From Paraburkholderia bannensis (GTDB lineage: Bacteria > Pseudomonadota > Gammaproteobacteria > Burkholderiales > Burkholderiaceae): DNA of 64,000 bases. Position 1 is the first letter of the stretch. Each line of letters begins with the position of its first letter. A program made the position numbers and the translations under genes. The DNA lies in NCBI RefSeq assembly GCF_014200455.1, contig NZ_JACHBW010000015.1, positions 62,001 to 126,000 of the forward strand, written 5' to 3'. This document shows positions 36,683 through 45,935 of this stretch, piece after piece. The notes beneath the pieces were generated by a model, which saw nothing but the letters and a program-made list of their open reading frames with translations, did not search any database and was not told the origin of the DNA.

Positions 36683-38140
36683 TCAGGCGACCTTGTCGCC
36701 TTCGCGATGCACCGGCTCGGTTTCCTTCAGTTGCTTCGCCAGGCGCGAGGCCTGCAGATAGCCCGGATTCGCGGGCCGCTTCAGATAGCGGCCTGCGCCG
36801 CGGCGCGCACGCAAGTCGCCATCAGCCCAAACCAGCTCGCCCTGCGAGACCGTATGCGTGGGCACCCCGCGCACCGTCATGCCTTCGAAGACATTGAAGT
36901 CCACGTTCTGGTGATGCGTCTTTACCGAAATCGTGCGCGTGGCTTCTGGGTCCCAGACGACGAGATCGGCGTCCGCCCCCACGGCCACCGCGCCTTTGCG
37001 CGGATAGAGGTTGAAGATCTGCGCGGCGTTGGTGGAGGTGACGCGCACGAATTCGTTCGGCGTCAGCCGTCCCGTATTCACGCCCTGGTCCCAGAGAATC
37101 GCCATGCGGTCTTCGACTCCGCCGCATCCATTAGGAATCCGTGTGAAATCGTCGCGGCCCATGGCTTTCTGCGAGGCGCAGAACACGCAATGGTCGGTGG
37201 CCGTGGTTTGCAGCAGACCGCCTTGCAGACCGCGCCAGAGCGCATCGCGATGTTCCTTGGTGCGGAACGGCGGGCTCATGACGTGCGCGGCGGCGCGCGT
37301 CCAGTCGGGATCGCGATAGACGGCTTCGTCGATCACCAGATGTCCCGCAAGCACTTCGCCGAACACGCGCTGGCCTTCGGCGCGCGCTCGCGTGATGGCT
37401 TCCAGCGCTTCTTTCGCGGAAACGTGCACGATATACACCGGCACGCCCAGCACCTGGGCGATGCGGATCGCGCGGTTCGCGGCTTCGCCTTCCACTTCGG
37501 GCGGACGTGAAAGCGGATGCGCCTCCGGTCCCGTGAAGCCGCGCGCAAGCAGTTGCCGCTGAAGCTGGAAGACGAGTTCGCCATTTTCCGCGTGGACGGT
37601 GGGCAGGGCGCCCAGTTCGAGCGCGCGCGCGAAGCTGTTCACGAGGATTTCATCGTCGGCCATGATGGCGTTCTTGTATGCCATGAAATGCTTGAAGCTC
37701 GATACGCCGTGGTCGTTGACGAGCAGGCCCATATCGCGATGCACGCTTTCGTCCCACCACGTCACGGCGACGTGAAAAGCGTAGTCGGCGGCGGCTTTTT
37801 CGGCCCAGCCGCGCCACTCGCGAAACGCTTCCATGAGCGGCTGCTTCGGGTTGGGAATCACGAAGTCGATAATCGACGTCGTGCCGCCCGCGAGGCCCGC
37901 CGCCGTGCCCGTATAGAAGTCGTCGTGCGCCTTGGTGCCCATGAAGGGCAGTTCCATATGCGTATGCGGGTCGATGCCGCCCGGCATCACATACTGGCCG
38001 CCCGCGTCGACCACGGTGGCCCCGGCGGGCGCGTCAAGGTTTTCGCCGATCGCCGTGATCGTGCCGTTGTCGCAGAGCACGTCGGCGCGCCAGGTTTTAT
38101 CCGCGTCCACGATGGTGCCGCCTCGAATCAGGATCGCCAT
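36683..38140 (-). CDS. hydA: Dihydropyrimidinase (D-hydantoinase)
   Basis: A 485-residue amidohydrolase that opens the ring of dihydrouracil or dihydrothymine. Metal ligands are visible as PHTHMELPF near residue 58, the carboxylated-lysine region SFKHFMAYKN near 150, VHAEN and IVHVSAKEAL, and the TTATDHCVFC segment with the last Asp. Last gene of a five-gene minus-strand unit for reductive pyrimidine breakdown. Hydantoin-type substrates are likely also accepted, as for the family. Confidence 0.9.
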   Translation of the reverse strand: MAILIRGGTIVDADKTWRADVLCDNGTITAIGENLDAPAGATVVDAGGQYVMPGGIDPHTHMELPFMGTKAHDDFYTGTAAGLAGGTTSIIDFVIPNPKQPLMEAFREWRGWAEKAAADYAFHVAVTWWDESVHRDMGLLVNDHGVSSFKHFMAYKNAIMADDEILVNSFARALELGALPTVHAENGELVFQLQRQLLARGFTGPEAHPLSRPPEVEGEAANRAIRIAQVLGVPVYIVHVSAKEALEAITRARAEGQRVFGEVLAGHLVIDEAVYRDPDWTRAAAHVMSPPFRTKEHRDALWRGLQGGLLQTTATDHCVFCASQKAMGRDDFTRIPNGCGGVEDRMAILWDQGVNTGRLTPNEFVRVTSTNAAQIFNLYPRKGAVAVGADADLVVWDPEATRTISVKTHHQNVDFNVFEGMTVRGVPTHTVSQGELVWADGDLRARRGAGRYLKRPANPGYLQASRLAKQLKETEPVHREGDKVA

Positions 38141-38191
38141 GATGCTATGTCTCCTACAGTTTGAGCCTGCATTTCCAGTGGTTTCATGCTG

Positions 38192-39706
38192 TCACGCATT
38201 CGCGACGCTCGGCCTGCGGCTCTTGCCCAGCTTCATCAGCACGCCGTAGACGATGGCGGCAATCGCGAGTCCAACGAACCACGCATAGGTATAGAGTCCC
38301 TTGAACGCATCGGGCACGGAAGGGAAGGCGTTCGGAAACGCCTCGTTGAGAAAGCCGGGGAGATTCGGCAGCACGCCTGCGAGCAGCGCGATCACGGCGG
38401 CGGGATTCCAGCCGTTCGAATAGGCATATTCGCCGCTTTCCTCGAAGAGTTGTTCCGTATCCAGCCGCGTGCGGCGAATCAGGAAGTAATCGACCATCAG
38501 AATGCCCGCGACCGGGCCAAGCAGTGCCGAATATCCCACCAGCCACGTGAAGATATAGCCCTGCGTGGTGGCCAGAATCTTCCACGGCATCATGACGATG
38601 GCGATGCCTGCCGTGATGAGGCCGCCTGCCTTGTACGAAATGCCCTTGGGCCACAGGCTCGAAAAATCGTAGGCCGGGCCGACCAGATTCGCGGCCAGAT
38701 TGCAGCACATCGTATCGAGCGTGAGAATCACGAGCGCGATGCCCACGCCAATGCCTTCCATGCGGCTGGTCAGGTCGATGGGGTCCCAGATCGCCTTGCC
38801 GTAGATCACCACCGTTGCGGACGTCACCACGACCGACACCACGGAGAGCAGCGCCATCGGAATCGGCAGGCCGATTGCCTGGCCGACGAGCTGATCCTTC
38901 TGCGTTTTCGCGAAGCGTGTGAAGTCGGGGATATTGAGCGCGAGCGTGGCCCAGAAGCCCACCATCGCCGTGAGGCTCGGCCAGAACGTGACCCAGAAGA
39001 GGCCGGCTTTCTTGCCGCCCGCGGCGAATTGCGAGGGTTGCGACAGCATGCTGCCCACGCCGCCCGCTTTCGAGCAGGCCCACCAGACCAGCGCCACGCA
39101 CATCACCACCTTGATGGGCGCGGACCAGCTTTCGAGCCAGCGGATCGAATCCGTGCCATGCAGGATGAAGTAAAGCTGCAACACCCAGAACAGCAGGAAG
39201 CACGCGCCCTGACCGATGGAGATGCCCAGAAATGGCAGCGCGTCGCCCACCAGCGCGTTATGGAAGAGGATGTTGGCGAGCGTGTAGATGGCGCTGCCGC
39301 CCAGCCAGGATTGGATGCCGTACCAGCCGCACGCCACGATGGCGCGCAGCATGGCGGGCAGTTTCGCGCCCTGCGTGCCGAACGACGAGCGCACCAGCAC
39401 CGCATACGGGATGCCGTATTTCGCGCCCGCATGGCCGATGGCGAGCATCGGCACCAGCACGATCACGTTGCCCAGCAGCACGGTGATAACGGCTTGCCAC
39501 GGCGACATGCCCTGCTCGGTGAGCCCGGCGGCGAGCATATAGGAGGCGATGTTCATCACCATTCCCACCCACAGCGCCGCGAAGTGATACCAGCGCCAGG
39601 TGCGCTGCGCGACGCCGGTGGGCGCGAGGTCGTCGTTGTACAACTCGCTGGCGCTGCGGCGCGCGCTGGCTTCGCCTACGTCACCGCTGGCTGCTGGCTG
39701 GCTCAT
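38192..39706 (-). CDS. NCS1-family nucleobase/hydantoin transporter
   Basis: A 504-residue inner-membrane symporter with about twelve hydrophobic segments. NCS1 marks include the N-terminal NDDLAPTGVAQRTWRWYHFAALW region cut here to NDDLAPTGVAQRTW, NIASYMLAAGL, and QSWLGGSAIYTLANIL. Located between preA and hydA it should import uracil, thymine, dihydropyrimidine or hydantoin. Specificity (cytosine, uracil, allantoin) cannot be read directly. The C-terminal 20 residues are polar and basic. Confidence 0.87.
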   Translation of the reverse strand: MSQPAASGDVGEASARRSASELYNDDLAPTGVAQRTWRWYHFAALWVGMVMNIASYMLAAGLTEQGMSPWQAVITVLLGNVIVLVPMLAIGHAGAKYGIPYAVLVRSSFGTQGAKLPAMLRAIVACGWYGIQSWLGGSAIYTLANILFHNALVGDALPFLGISIGQGACFLLFWVLQLYFILHGTDSIRWLESWSAPIKVVMCVALVWWACSKAGGVGSMLSQPSQFAAGGKKAGLFWVTFWPSLTAMVGFWATLALNIPDFTRFAKTQKDQLVGQAIGLPIPMALLSVVSVVVTSATVVIYGKAIWDPIDLTSRMEGIGVGIALVILTLDTMCCNLAANLVGPAYDFSSLWPKGISYKAGGLITAGIAIVMMPWKILATTQGYIFTWLVGYSALLGPVAGILMVDYFLIRRTRLDTEQLFEESGEYAYSNGWNPAAVIALLAGVLPNLPGFLNEAFPNAFPSVPDAFKGLYTYAWFVGLAIAAIVYGVLMKLGKSRRPSVANA

Positions 39707-39764
39707 GATGCGGATTCTCCGTGTCTTGTCGTTCGGTTTATTGGGCTTTTTTAGTACCGGTGGA

Positions 39765-41042
39765 TCAGGCGGCCTTCGGATCGGCTACGCGGCCGGGATT
39801 GTTGGGATGCGTGGTCCAGTTCGAGTAGCGCCCGGAATCGACGCGCTCCATCGTGATGCATGCGTCGACCGGGCAGACATGCATGCATAAATTGCACCCG
39901 ACGCAATTCGCATCGACCACTTCGAAGTGCCGCTGGCCGTCCTTCGTTGCGGTGATGGCCTGGTGCGAGGTGTCTTCGCAGGCGATATGGCACAGCCCGC
40001 ACTGGATGCAGCGGTCCTGATCGATGCGCGCCTTGATGTCGTAGTCCAGATTGAGGTACTGCCAGTCGGTGACGTTCTGCACCGCGCGACCGCGAATCGC
40101 GTCGAGGTTGGCGTAGCCCTTGTCGTCCATCCAGTTCGACAGGCCGTCGATCATATCGTCGACGATTCGGAATCCATAATGCATCGCGGCGGTGCAAACC
40201 TGCACGCTGCCCGCGCCCAGCACCATGAATTCTGCGGCGTCGCGCCAGTCGGAAATGCCGCCGATGCCAGAGATCGGCAAACCCTGCGTTTGCGGATCGC
40301 GGGCGATTTCGGCCACCATGTGCAGCGCGATGGGCTTGGCGGCGGGGCCGCAGTAGCCGCCGTGCGTGCCCTTGCCGTCGACGGTCGGCAGCGGCGCCAT
40401 GACGTCCAGATCGACGCCCACGATCGAATTGATGGTGTTGATGAGCGAGACGCCGTCGGCGCCGCCCTTGAGCGCCGCGCGCGCGCCGTGGCGAATATCC
40501 GTGACGTTGGGCGTGAGCTTGACGAGGCAGGGCAGCCGCGTGCCCTCCTTGACCCAGCGTGTGACCATTTCGATGTATTCGGGCACCTGTCCGACGGCCG
40601 CGCCCATGCCGCGCTCGCTCATACCGTGCGGGCAGCCGAAGTTCAGTTCCACCGCATCGGCGCCAGTGTCTTCGACCAGCGGCAGGATCCACTTCCAGTC
40701 GCTCTCGGTGCACGGCACCATCAGCGACACGATCAGCGCGCGATCCGGCCAGTCGCGCTTCACCTGGGCGATTTCCTTGAGATTGACGTCGAGCGGGCGG
40801 TCGGTTATCAGTTCGATATTGTTCAGGCCGGCGATGCGCTGGCCGCGCCAGGTAGTCGCGCCGTAGCGCGAACTGACGTTGACCACATGCGGGTCGAGGC
40901 CTAGCGTTTTCCAGACCACGCCGCCCCAGCCCGCCTCGAAGGCGCGGTTGACGTTGTAGGCCTTGTCGGTGGGCGGCGCGGAGGCCAGCCAGAACGGATT
41001 GGGCGATTCAATACCGGCAATCGAGCAGCGCAGATCGGCCAT
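39765..41042 (-). CDS. preA: Dihydropyrimidine dehydrogenase, catalytic FMN/iron-sulfur subunit
   Basis: A 425-residue protein: a dihydroorotate-dehydrogenase-like FMN barrel at about residues 1-330 (FWLASAPPTDKAYNVNRAF, VELNFGCPHGMSERGMG) followed by a ferredoxin tail with two 4Fe-4S motifs (CIQCGLCHIACE and CVGCNLCMHVCP). It reduces uracil or thymine with electrons from PreT. The ATG at 41042 with GGAGTTG ahead is preferred to the arginine-rich upstream extension. Lies 52 bp after preT. Confidence 0.92.
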   Translation of the reverse strand: MADLRCSIAGIESPNPFWLASAPPTDKAYNVNRAFEAGWGGVVWKTLGLDPHVVNVSSRYGATTWRGQRIAGLNNIELITDRPLDVNLKEIAQVKRDWPDRALIVSLMVPCTESDWKWILPLVEDTGADAVELNFGCPHGMSERGMGAAVGQVPEYIEMVTRWVKEGTRLPCLVKLTPNVTDIRHGARAALKGGADGVSLINTINSIVGVDLDVMAPLPTVDGKGTHGGYCGPAAKPIALHMVAEIARDPQTQGLPISGIGGISDWRDAAEFMVLGAGSVQVCTAAMHYGFRIVDDMIDGLSNWMDDKGYANLDAIRGRAVQNVTDWQYLNLDYDIKARIDQDRCIQCGLCHIACEDTSHQAITATKDGQRHFEVVDANCVGCNLCMHVCPVDACITMERVDSGRYSNWTTHPNNPGRVADPKAA

Positions 41043-41094
41043 GATGCAACTCCTTGTTTTATCGGTGTGGGGCGTTTGCTGGTGCGTTCGTGCT

Positions 41095-42489
41095 TTATGC
41101 GGCCTTGCCGGTTTGCGCGGCGAGCCAGCGGTCGATGGCGCGCGCCGCGAGCTTGCCGTCCTGCACCGCCTGCACGGTGAGATCGGTTGCGCCGTGTCCC
41201 GCGCAATCGCCGCCGGCCCATACGCCTGCCAGCGAAGTCGCGCCATCGGCATCCACGGCGATGCGCGCGCCGCCTGCGCTCAATTGCAACGCGTCCAGGC
41301 CTTCAGGCAAGAGCTTTTGGCCGATGGCCTTGAGCACCATGTCGGCTTCGATGCGTTCGATCTCGCCGGTGCCTTGAAGCGCGCCGTTCGCATCGAGCGC
41401 TGTGCGCTCGAACTCCACGGCCTCTACCGCACCGTCGCCCGTGATGCGCACGGGCTTCATCCACTCCACGATCGTCACACCCTGCTGGCGCGCGAATTCC
41501 TGCTCGGCCCCTGTTGCGCTCATGTGCGCGCTGCCCCGACGGTATACGAGCGTGACGCGCTCCGCGCCCAGCTTGCGGCTTTGCACGGCGGCGTCGATGG
41601 CGGTATTGCCGCCGCCGATCACCACCACGCGGCGGCCCACGGGCAGCGTGGCGAGATCGCTCGATTCGCGCAGTTGTGCGATGAAGTCCACCGCGTCGCG
41701 CACGCCTTCGAGCGCTTCGCCTTCGATCTTTAGCGCGTGCGTGCCACTCAGGCCCACGCCGATAAACACGGCGTCGAATTCGCCAAGCAGCGTGTCGAGC
41801 GTGAAATCGCGGCCCAGTTGCCGGCCTTGCTTCAACTCGATGCCACCGATCGACAGCAGCCAGGCGACTTCCTTTTGAGCGAAGTCTTCTACGGTTTTGT
41901 ACGCCGCGATGCCATATTCGTTGAGGCCGCCGGGCTTCTCGCGCGCATCGAACACGCTTACGTCGTGGCCCGCGAGCGCGAGTGTATGCGCGCACGCCAG
42001 CCCTGCAGGCCCCGCGCCAACCACGGCGACGGTGCGCCCCGTCTCGCTCGTGCGATGGAACAGCGGCGTGGCGCCTGCGGCCTCGCGCGCCATCTGGAAG
42101 TCGGTGGCATGACGTTGCAGCGCGCCGATCTGAACCGGTTCGCCATCCTGATGATTTCTCACGCAGGCGCCTTCGCACAGAATCTCCGTTGGGCAAACAC
42201 GAGAGCACATGCCGCCCAGAGGATTGGCGCTGAGAATATCGCGCGCCGCGCCTTTCAGATTGCCGTTGCCGATCTTGCGAATAAAGCCGGGAATGTCGAT
42301 GCCGGTGGGGCAGGCCGCGACGCAGGGTGCGTCGTAGCAATAGTGGCAGCGGTCAGAGGCGATCACCGCCGCATTGCCGGAAAGCGGCGGCGCGACATCG
42401 GCAAACTGGCAGCCCAGTTCTTGCGCGCTGATCCGTCCTGCGACGATGCCTGGCGTGCTGCGCGTAGTGTTTTTTGCGGAGTGGGACAT
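41095..42489 (-). CDS. preT: Dihydropyrimidine dehydrogenase, NAD(P)H-binding flavoprotein subunit
   Basis: A 464-residue glutamate-synthase-small-subunit-like protein: N-terminal cysteine cluster (CHYCYDAPCVAACPTG and CSRVCPTEILCEGACV), an FAD loop (VVGAGPAGLACAHTLALAG) and an NAD(P)H loop (VVIGGGNTAIDAA), ending with AGGDCAGHGATDLTVQAV. It passes electrons from NAD(P)H to PreA. ATG 42489 is chosen because AAGGAG lies nine bases upstream; a nine-residue longer start lacks this. Confidence 0.9.
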   Translation of the reverse strand: MSHSAKNTTRSTPGIVAGRISAQELGCQFADVAPPLSGNAAVIASDRCHYCYDAPCVAACPTGIDIPGFIRKIGNGNLKGAARDILSANPLGGMCSRVCPTEILCEGACVRNHQDGEPVQIGALQRHATDFQMAREAAGATPLFHRTSETGRTVAVVGAGPAGLACAHTLALAGHDVSVFDAREKPGGLNEYGIAAYKTVEDFAQKEVAWLLSIGGIELKQGRQLGRDFTLDTLLGEFDAVFIGVGLSGTHALKIEGEALEGVRDAVDFIAQLRESSDLATLPVGRRVVVIGGGNTAIDAAVQSRKLGAERVTLVYRRGSAHMSATGAEQEFARQQGVTIVEWMKPVRITGDGAVEAVEFERTALDANGALQGTGEIERIEADMVLKAIGQKLLPEGLDALQLSAGGARIAVDADGATSLAGVWAGGDCAGHGATDLTVQAVQDGKLAARAIDRWLAAQTGKAA

Positions 42490-42601
42490 CCGGATGCTCC
42501 TTGCGAGGCAAAACACGGGTCCGCCGACTGCGCGCGAGGCGCGCCGGCCGGTACGTGGGGAACGGCTTTCTTATGGCTTTGCTGGTCTAGCTAACGAAAG
42601 A

Positions 42602-43867
42602 TCAGCCCGGCTCGCTCGCGCGCTCCAGCATTGCATGCAGCAACACGTTCGCGCCGGCCTCGATCCATTGCTGGGTTGCGTCTTCGATCTCGTTGTGGCT
42701 GATGCCGTCGATGCACGGCACGAACACCATCGAGGTGGGCGCGACCGTCGCCAGATAGCAGGCGTCGTGGCCCGCGCCGGAAACGATGTCGCGATTCGAG
42801 TAGCCAAAGCGCTCGGCGGCGGCGCGCACGGATTTCACGCAGGCCTGGTCGAACGGCACCGGCGCGTAGTAGAAAATCTGTTCGACTTCGGCTTCCAGCT
42901 TGCCCTGCTCGACGATCCGAGCGATGCCTTCGCGCAACTCGGCATCCATTTGAGCGAGCACTTCATCGAGCGGATGGCGGAAGTCGACGGTGAAGAACAC
43001 GCGGCCCGGAATCACGTTGCGGGAGTTCGGATGCACCTGCATCATGCCAACCGTCGCGCAGGCAAGCGGCGCGTGACGCAGGCCGATTTCGTTGACGAGT
43101 TGCACGACGCGCGAGGCGCCGAGCAACGCGTCGCGGCGTCGCGGCATCGGGGTCGGGCCCGCATGCGCTTCCTGACCGGTCAGGACAACTTCATACCAGC
43201 GCTGACCTTGTGCGTCGGTGACTACGCCAATCGTTTTGTTCTCGGCTTCGAGAATCGGGCCTTGTTCGATATGTAATTCGAAGGCCGCGTGAATCTTGCG
43301 GCCGCCGCACGGCAGATCGCCTGCGTAACCGATGCGCTTGAGTTCCTCTCCGATGGTCTTGCCGTCCACGTCCTTGCGCGACAGCCCGTAATCGAGGGTG
43401 AATACGCCCGCGAATACGCCGGACGCCACCATCGCGGGCGCGAAGCGCGAGCCTTCTTCGTTGGTCCAGATGACGGTTTCGATCGGGTGTTCGGTTTCGA
43501 TGCCGTGATCGTTGAGCGAGCGGATCACTTCAAGACCGCCCAGCACGCCGTAGATGCCGTCGAACCGGCCGCCGGTGGGCTGCGAATCCGCATGCGAGCC
43601 GGTCATCACGGGCGGCAGATCGTTGTTGCGGCCCGCGCGGCGCATGAACACATTGCCCATCTGATCGACGCTCACCGTGCAGCCCGCTTCCTTTGCCCAC
43701 TTCACGATCAGATCGCGGCCCTCTTTATCGAGGTCCGTGAGCGCGAGGCGGCACACGCCGCCTTTGGGCGTCGCGCCGATCTTCGCCATCTCCATCAGAC
43801 TGTCCCAGAGTCGCTGGCCATTCACGTGAATCGCGGTGCTCAGCGCGGCTTCGCTTACTACGTTCAT
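42602..43867 (-). CDS. M20-family amidase, probable beta-ureidopropionase
   Basis: A 421-residue zinc hydrolase of the N-carbamoyl amino acid amidase group. Metal-binding pieces are GSHADSQPTGGRFDG, NEEGSRFAPAM and HIEQGPILE, with the late ISHNEIED. By family it cleaves N-carbamoyl-beta-alanine to beta-alanine, CO2 and ammonia, the last step of reductive pyrimidine breakdown; allantoate amidohydrolase is the main alternative, but preTA and hydA next to it favour the pyrimidine role. First gene of the operon, with AGGAG before its ATG. Confidence 0.87.
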   Translation of the reverse strand: MNVVSEAALSTAIHVNGQRLWDSLMEMAKIGATPKGGVCRLALTDLDKEGRDLIVKWAKEAGCTVSVDQMGNVFMRRAGRNNDLPPVMTGSHADSQPTGGRFDGIYGVLGGLEVIRSLNDHGIETEHPIETVIWTNEEGSRFAPAMVASGVFAGVFTLDYGLSRKDVDGKTIGEELKRIGYAGDLPCGGRKIHAAFELHIEQGPILEAENKTIGVVTDAQGQRWYEVVLTGQEAHAGPTPMPRRRDALLGASRVVQLVNEIGLRHAPLACATVGMMQVHPNSRNVIPGRVFFTVDFRHPLDEVLAQMDAELREGIARIVEQGKLEAEVEQIFYYAPVPFDQACVKSVRAAAERFGYSNRDIVSGAGHDACYLATVAPTSMVFVPCIDGISHNEIEDATQQWIEAGANVLLHAMLERASEPG

Positions 43868-44056
43868 GCGGGCTCTCCTGTCAATGTTCGACTGGGCGTT
43901 GCGTCGCGAGGCGGTTTTTCATGGGGCCGCTGTGGGGTTCGCGACGGCGTTTGTGTTCATGAAGCGTGCATCGGTGCCATCGTCTGGGGCGTGTTGCGCA
44001 ATCGCGGTGCATGCGCGCGACACTCATTCGGGGCAGTGAAATCCCGCTTGCCGAAT

Positions 44057-44074
44057 CCTGTCCGATTGGACAGG
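44057..44074. promoter_or_regulatory. Perfect 7-4-7 palindrome, candidate RutR-family operator
   Basis: CCTGTCC GATT GGACAGG lies between the divergent amidase operon and the TetR-type regulator gene. E. coli RutR binds a similarly spaced inverted repeat (TTGACCA..TGGTCAA), so this is a natural operator candidate. A TATAAC -10-like box follows at 44083-44088. Binding is inference. Confidence 0.6.
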
Positions 44075-44313
44075 TTGTAGGCTATAACTAAAGGGAATTC
44101 AATGCGGTAATACGAGCGAGAAGCGTGCCATCGATGTTGCAGTGCGCGAAAACGCCTGGGGCGCGCGGGCGCGGTACACAGGTTTACCCGCGCATTCGTC
44201 AAGAGTGCGAGCACATTGCCCGTGACGCGTGTCTACAATGAACCCGGCGTCGCGTTGGCCAACGCTTTGACCCACCGCCTTGCGATGCCTTTCTTTCCGA
44301 ACGGACCGATGCC

Positions 44314-45030
44314 ATGCGCGACGACGAAACCAGCACGCCAGCCGCGAATCTCGCACTGCGCCAAAGCGGGACTGCACGCGAGCAGCAGGACAGCGCGAAG
44401 AAGCCACGCCGCAAGGCGTCGATTCGCGCGTCGAACGAAACGCATCTGCTCGCGTGCGCGGAAGCCGTGTTCGCCGAGCGCGGCTTTGAAGGCGCGAGCA
44501 CGGCTTTGATTGCCGAACGCGCGGGCCTGCCCAAAGCGAATCTGCATTACTACTTCCCAACCAAGCTTTCGCTTTACTGGCGCGTGCTGGACGATCTGTT
44601 CGAGGAGTGGAACGCAGCGGCCGATACCTTCGACGCGAGCGACGACCCCGTCGAGGCAATTGGCGGCTACGTGCGCGCGAAGATGGAACTGTCGCGGCGC
44701 AGGCCGCTAGGCTCGAAGGTGTGGGCCAACGAAATCATCAGCGGCGCGACTCATATGCAGGACATTCTTCTGAAGCGTGTGAAGCCATGGATGGAGTCGC
44801 GCGTGACGTTGATCGAGCGCTGGATCGCGGAGGGTCTGCTCGCGCCCGTCGAGCCCAGAACGTTGCTCTTCATGATCTGGGCCACCACGCAGCACTACGC
44901 GGATTTCGAAGCGCAGATTCGCGCGCTCGCGGGCAAGCGCGCATTGTCGGCGGCCAGCTTCGAGACCACGACGCAAGAAGTCGTCAAGATGATCCTGCGA
45001 GCGAGCGGGGCGCGCTCGCCCAACATATGA
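44314..45030 (+). CDS. rutR: RutR-like TetR-family regulator of pyrimidine catabolism
   Basis: A 238-residue TetR-family repressor. After a basic, disordered tail of about 35 residues comes the helix-turn-helix (TALIAERAGLPKANLHYYFP). The C-terminal half matches RutR: VRAKMELSRRRPLGSKVWANE and, most tellingly, LLFMIWATTQHYADFEAQI, which in RutR lines the uracil/thymine pocket. It faces away from the preTA-hydA operon with a palindrome between. Uracil-responsive repression of that operon is the expected role. Confidence 0.82.
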   Translation: MRDDETSTPAANLALRQSGTAREQQDSAKKPRRKASIRASNETHLLACAEAVFAERGFEGASTALIAERAGLPKANLHYYFPTKLSLYWRVLDDLFEEWNAAADTFDASDDPVEAIGGYVRAKMELSRRRPLGSKVWANEIISGATHMQDILLKRVKPWMESRVTLIERWIAEGLLAPVEPRTLLFMIWATTQHYADFEAQIRALAGKRALSAASFETTTQEVVKMILRASGARSPNI

Positions 45031-45043
45031 TTCGGATGCCGAA

Positions 45044-45526
45044 TCAAACCTGTATCGACGCTACATCCTTCATGCAGCGCAGCGCGAACATCGAACGGCT
45101 ATGGCGAATGCTGGAGATGCGATAGAGCTTCTCGCGCAGGAAGCGTTCGTAGCCCGCCGTGCCATCCACGGCCACCTTGATCCAGTAATCGTATTCGCCG
45201 GAAACCAGATACGCCTCCAGCACTTCGGGCAGCGCCGCGAGCTCCGAGCCAAAGCGCGCGAGCGCGTCGTCCTCATGGCGATCGAGCGTGACTTCCAGAA
45301 TCACGATATCGGCGAAACCGAGTTTGCGCTGGTTCACCAGCGCCACGTAGCCGTCGATATAACCGTCGGTTTCGAGCTGACGCGTGCGGTTCCAGCAGGC
45401 CGTGGTGGACATGCCGACCTGCTCGGCGAGTTCGGCGTTGGACAGACGCGCGTTCTGCTGCAGGGCGCGCAGGATCTTGCGGTCCTGGTTGTCGAGGGTT
45501 TTGGGCTGACGTTCGCGGGCGCTCAT
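45044..45526 (-). CDS. Lrp/AsnC-family regulator
   Basis: A 160-residue protein with an AsnC-type helix-turn-helix (about residues 15-60: LDNQDRKILRALQQNARLSN, ELAEQVGMSTTACWNRTRQL) and a RAM ligand-binding domain (about 75-155: VLEAYLVSGEYDYWIKVAV). Convergent with rutR (13-bp gap) and divergent from lysE, with the 6S RNA gene between. It may control the LysE exporter in response to an amino acid, as ArgP/Lrp-type regulators often do; inference. Confidence 0.87.
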   Translation of the reverse strand: MSARERQPKTLDNQDRKILRALQQNARLSNAELAEQVGMSTTACWNRTRQLETDGYIDGYVALVNQRKLGFADIVILEVTLDRHEDDALARFGSELAALPEVLEAYLVSGEYDYWIKVAVDGTAGYERFLREKLYRISSIRHSRSMFALRCMKDVASIQV

Positions 45527-45644
45527 GGCAAAAAAGAATCGTGTACGGGGAAAGCCGATTTTAACGGAAGGATATTCCGGTTGAGGGCGGTTCTGGCTGG
45601 AAAACAGGAAGCAAATCCAGCCCCAATCCCGGTATATTTTTCAC

Positions 45645-45820
45645 ATGCCCTCTCGCCCGGCACGACCCACGCGGCCACCTCCCCGCGTCGGGGTGCGCCG
45701 CCGCAGCCACAAGCCGCGGTGGACCGTCTGAGCCGATCCTTCGCTGCATCCTGCGGCGGCCATCGGGCGCGGCGCGCGATTATCTCGCGGCCTGCGGCGT
45801 CCGATCGGGCGGATGGCATT
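45645..45820 (+). ncRNA. ssrS: 6S RNA
   Basis: A gene-free stretch of about 176 bases can fold into one long hairpin: ATGCC at 45645-45649 pairs with GGCAT at 45815-45819, and the CGCCCG after it pairs with CGGGCG at 45807-45812. Near the 3' end stands GGCCTGCGGCG, matching the conserved 3' arm of E. coli 6S RNA (GCCTGCGGCG); GCGGCCACCTCCCC resembles the 5' side of the bubble. A TATATT -10 box lies at 45633-45638 and a terminator follows. 6S RNA binds the sigma-70 RNA polymerase in stationary phase. Recognised by motif and fold only. Confidence 0.7.
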
Positions 45821-45822
45821 GG

Positions 45823-45848
45823 AAACCGCGCTTTTGCGCGGTTTTTTG
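45823..45848 (+). terminator. Rho-independent terminator after 6S RNA
   Basis: AAACCGCGC at 45823-45831, loop TTTT, GCGCGGTTT at 45836-45844, then more T. No protein gene ends upstream on this strand for almost 800 bp, which supports a small transcript ending here. Confidence 0.8.
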
Positions 45849-45935
45849 TTGCCGATTTTTTGTCGTTGTGCGGCTCGACCTCGCTCTAGCGGGCAGGCCG
45901 CTTCCATCCAAACGCCTTCGCCAGAATTCCCGGAA

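Noticed and set aside
45821..45935. Amino-acid riboswitch controlling lysE
   Set aside because: The paired region fits 6S RNA better, and no known riboswitch core was recognised between the terminator and lysE.
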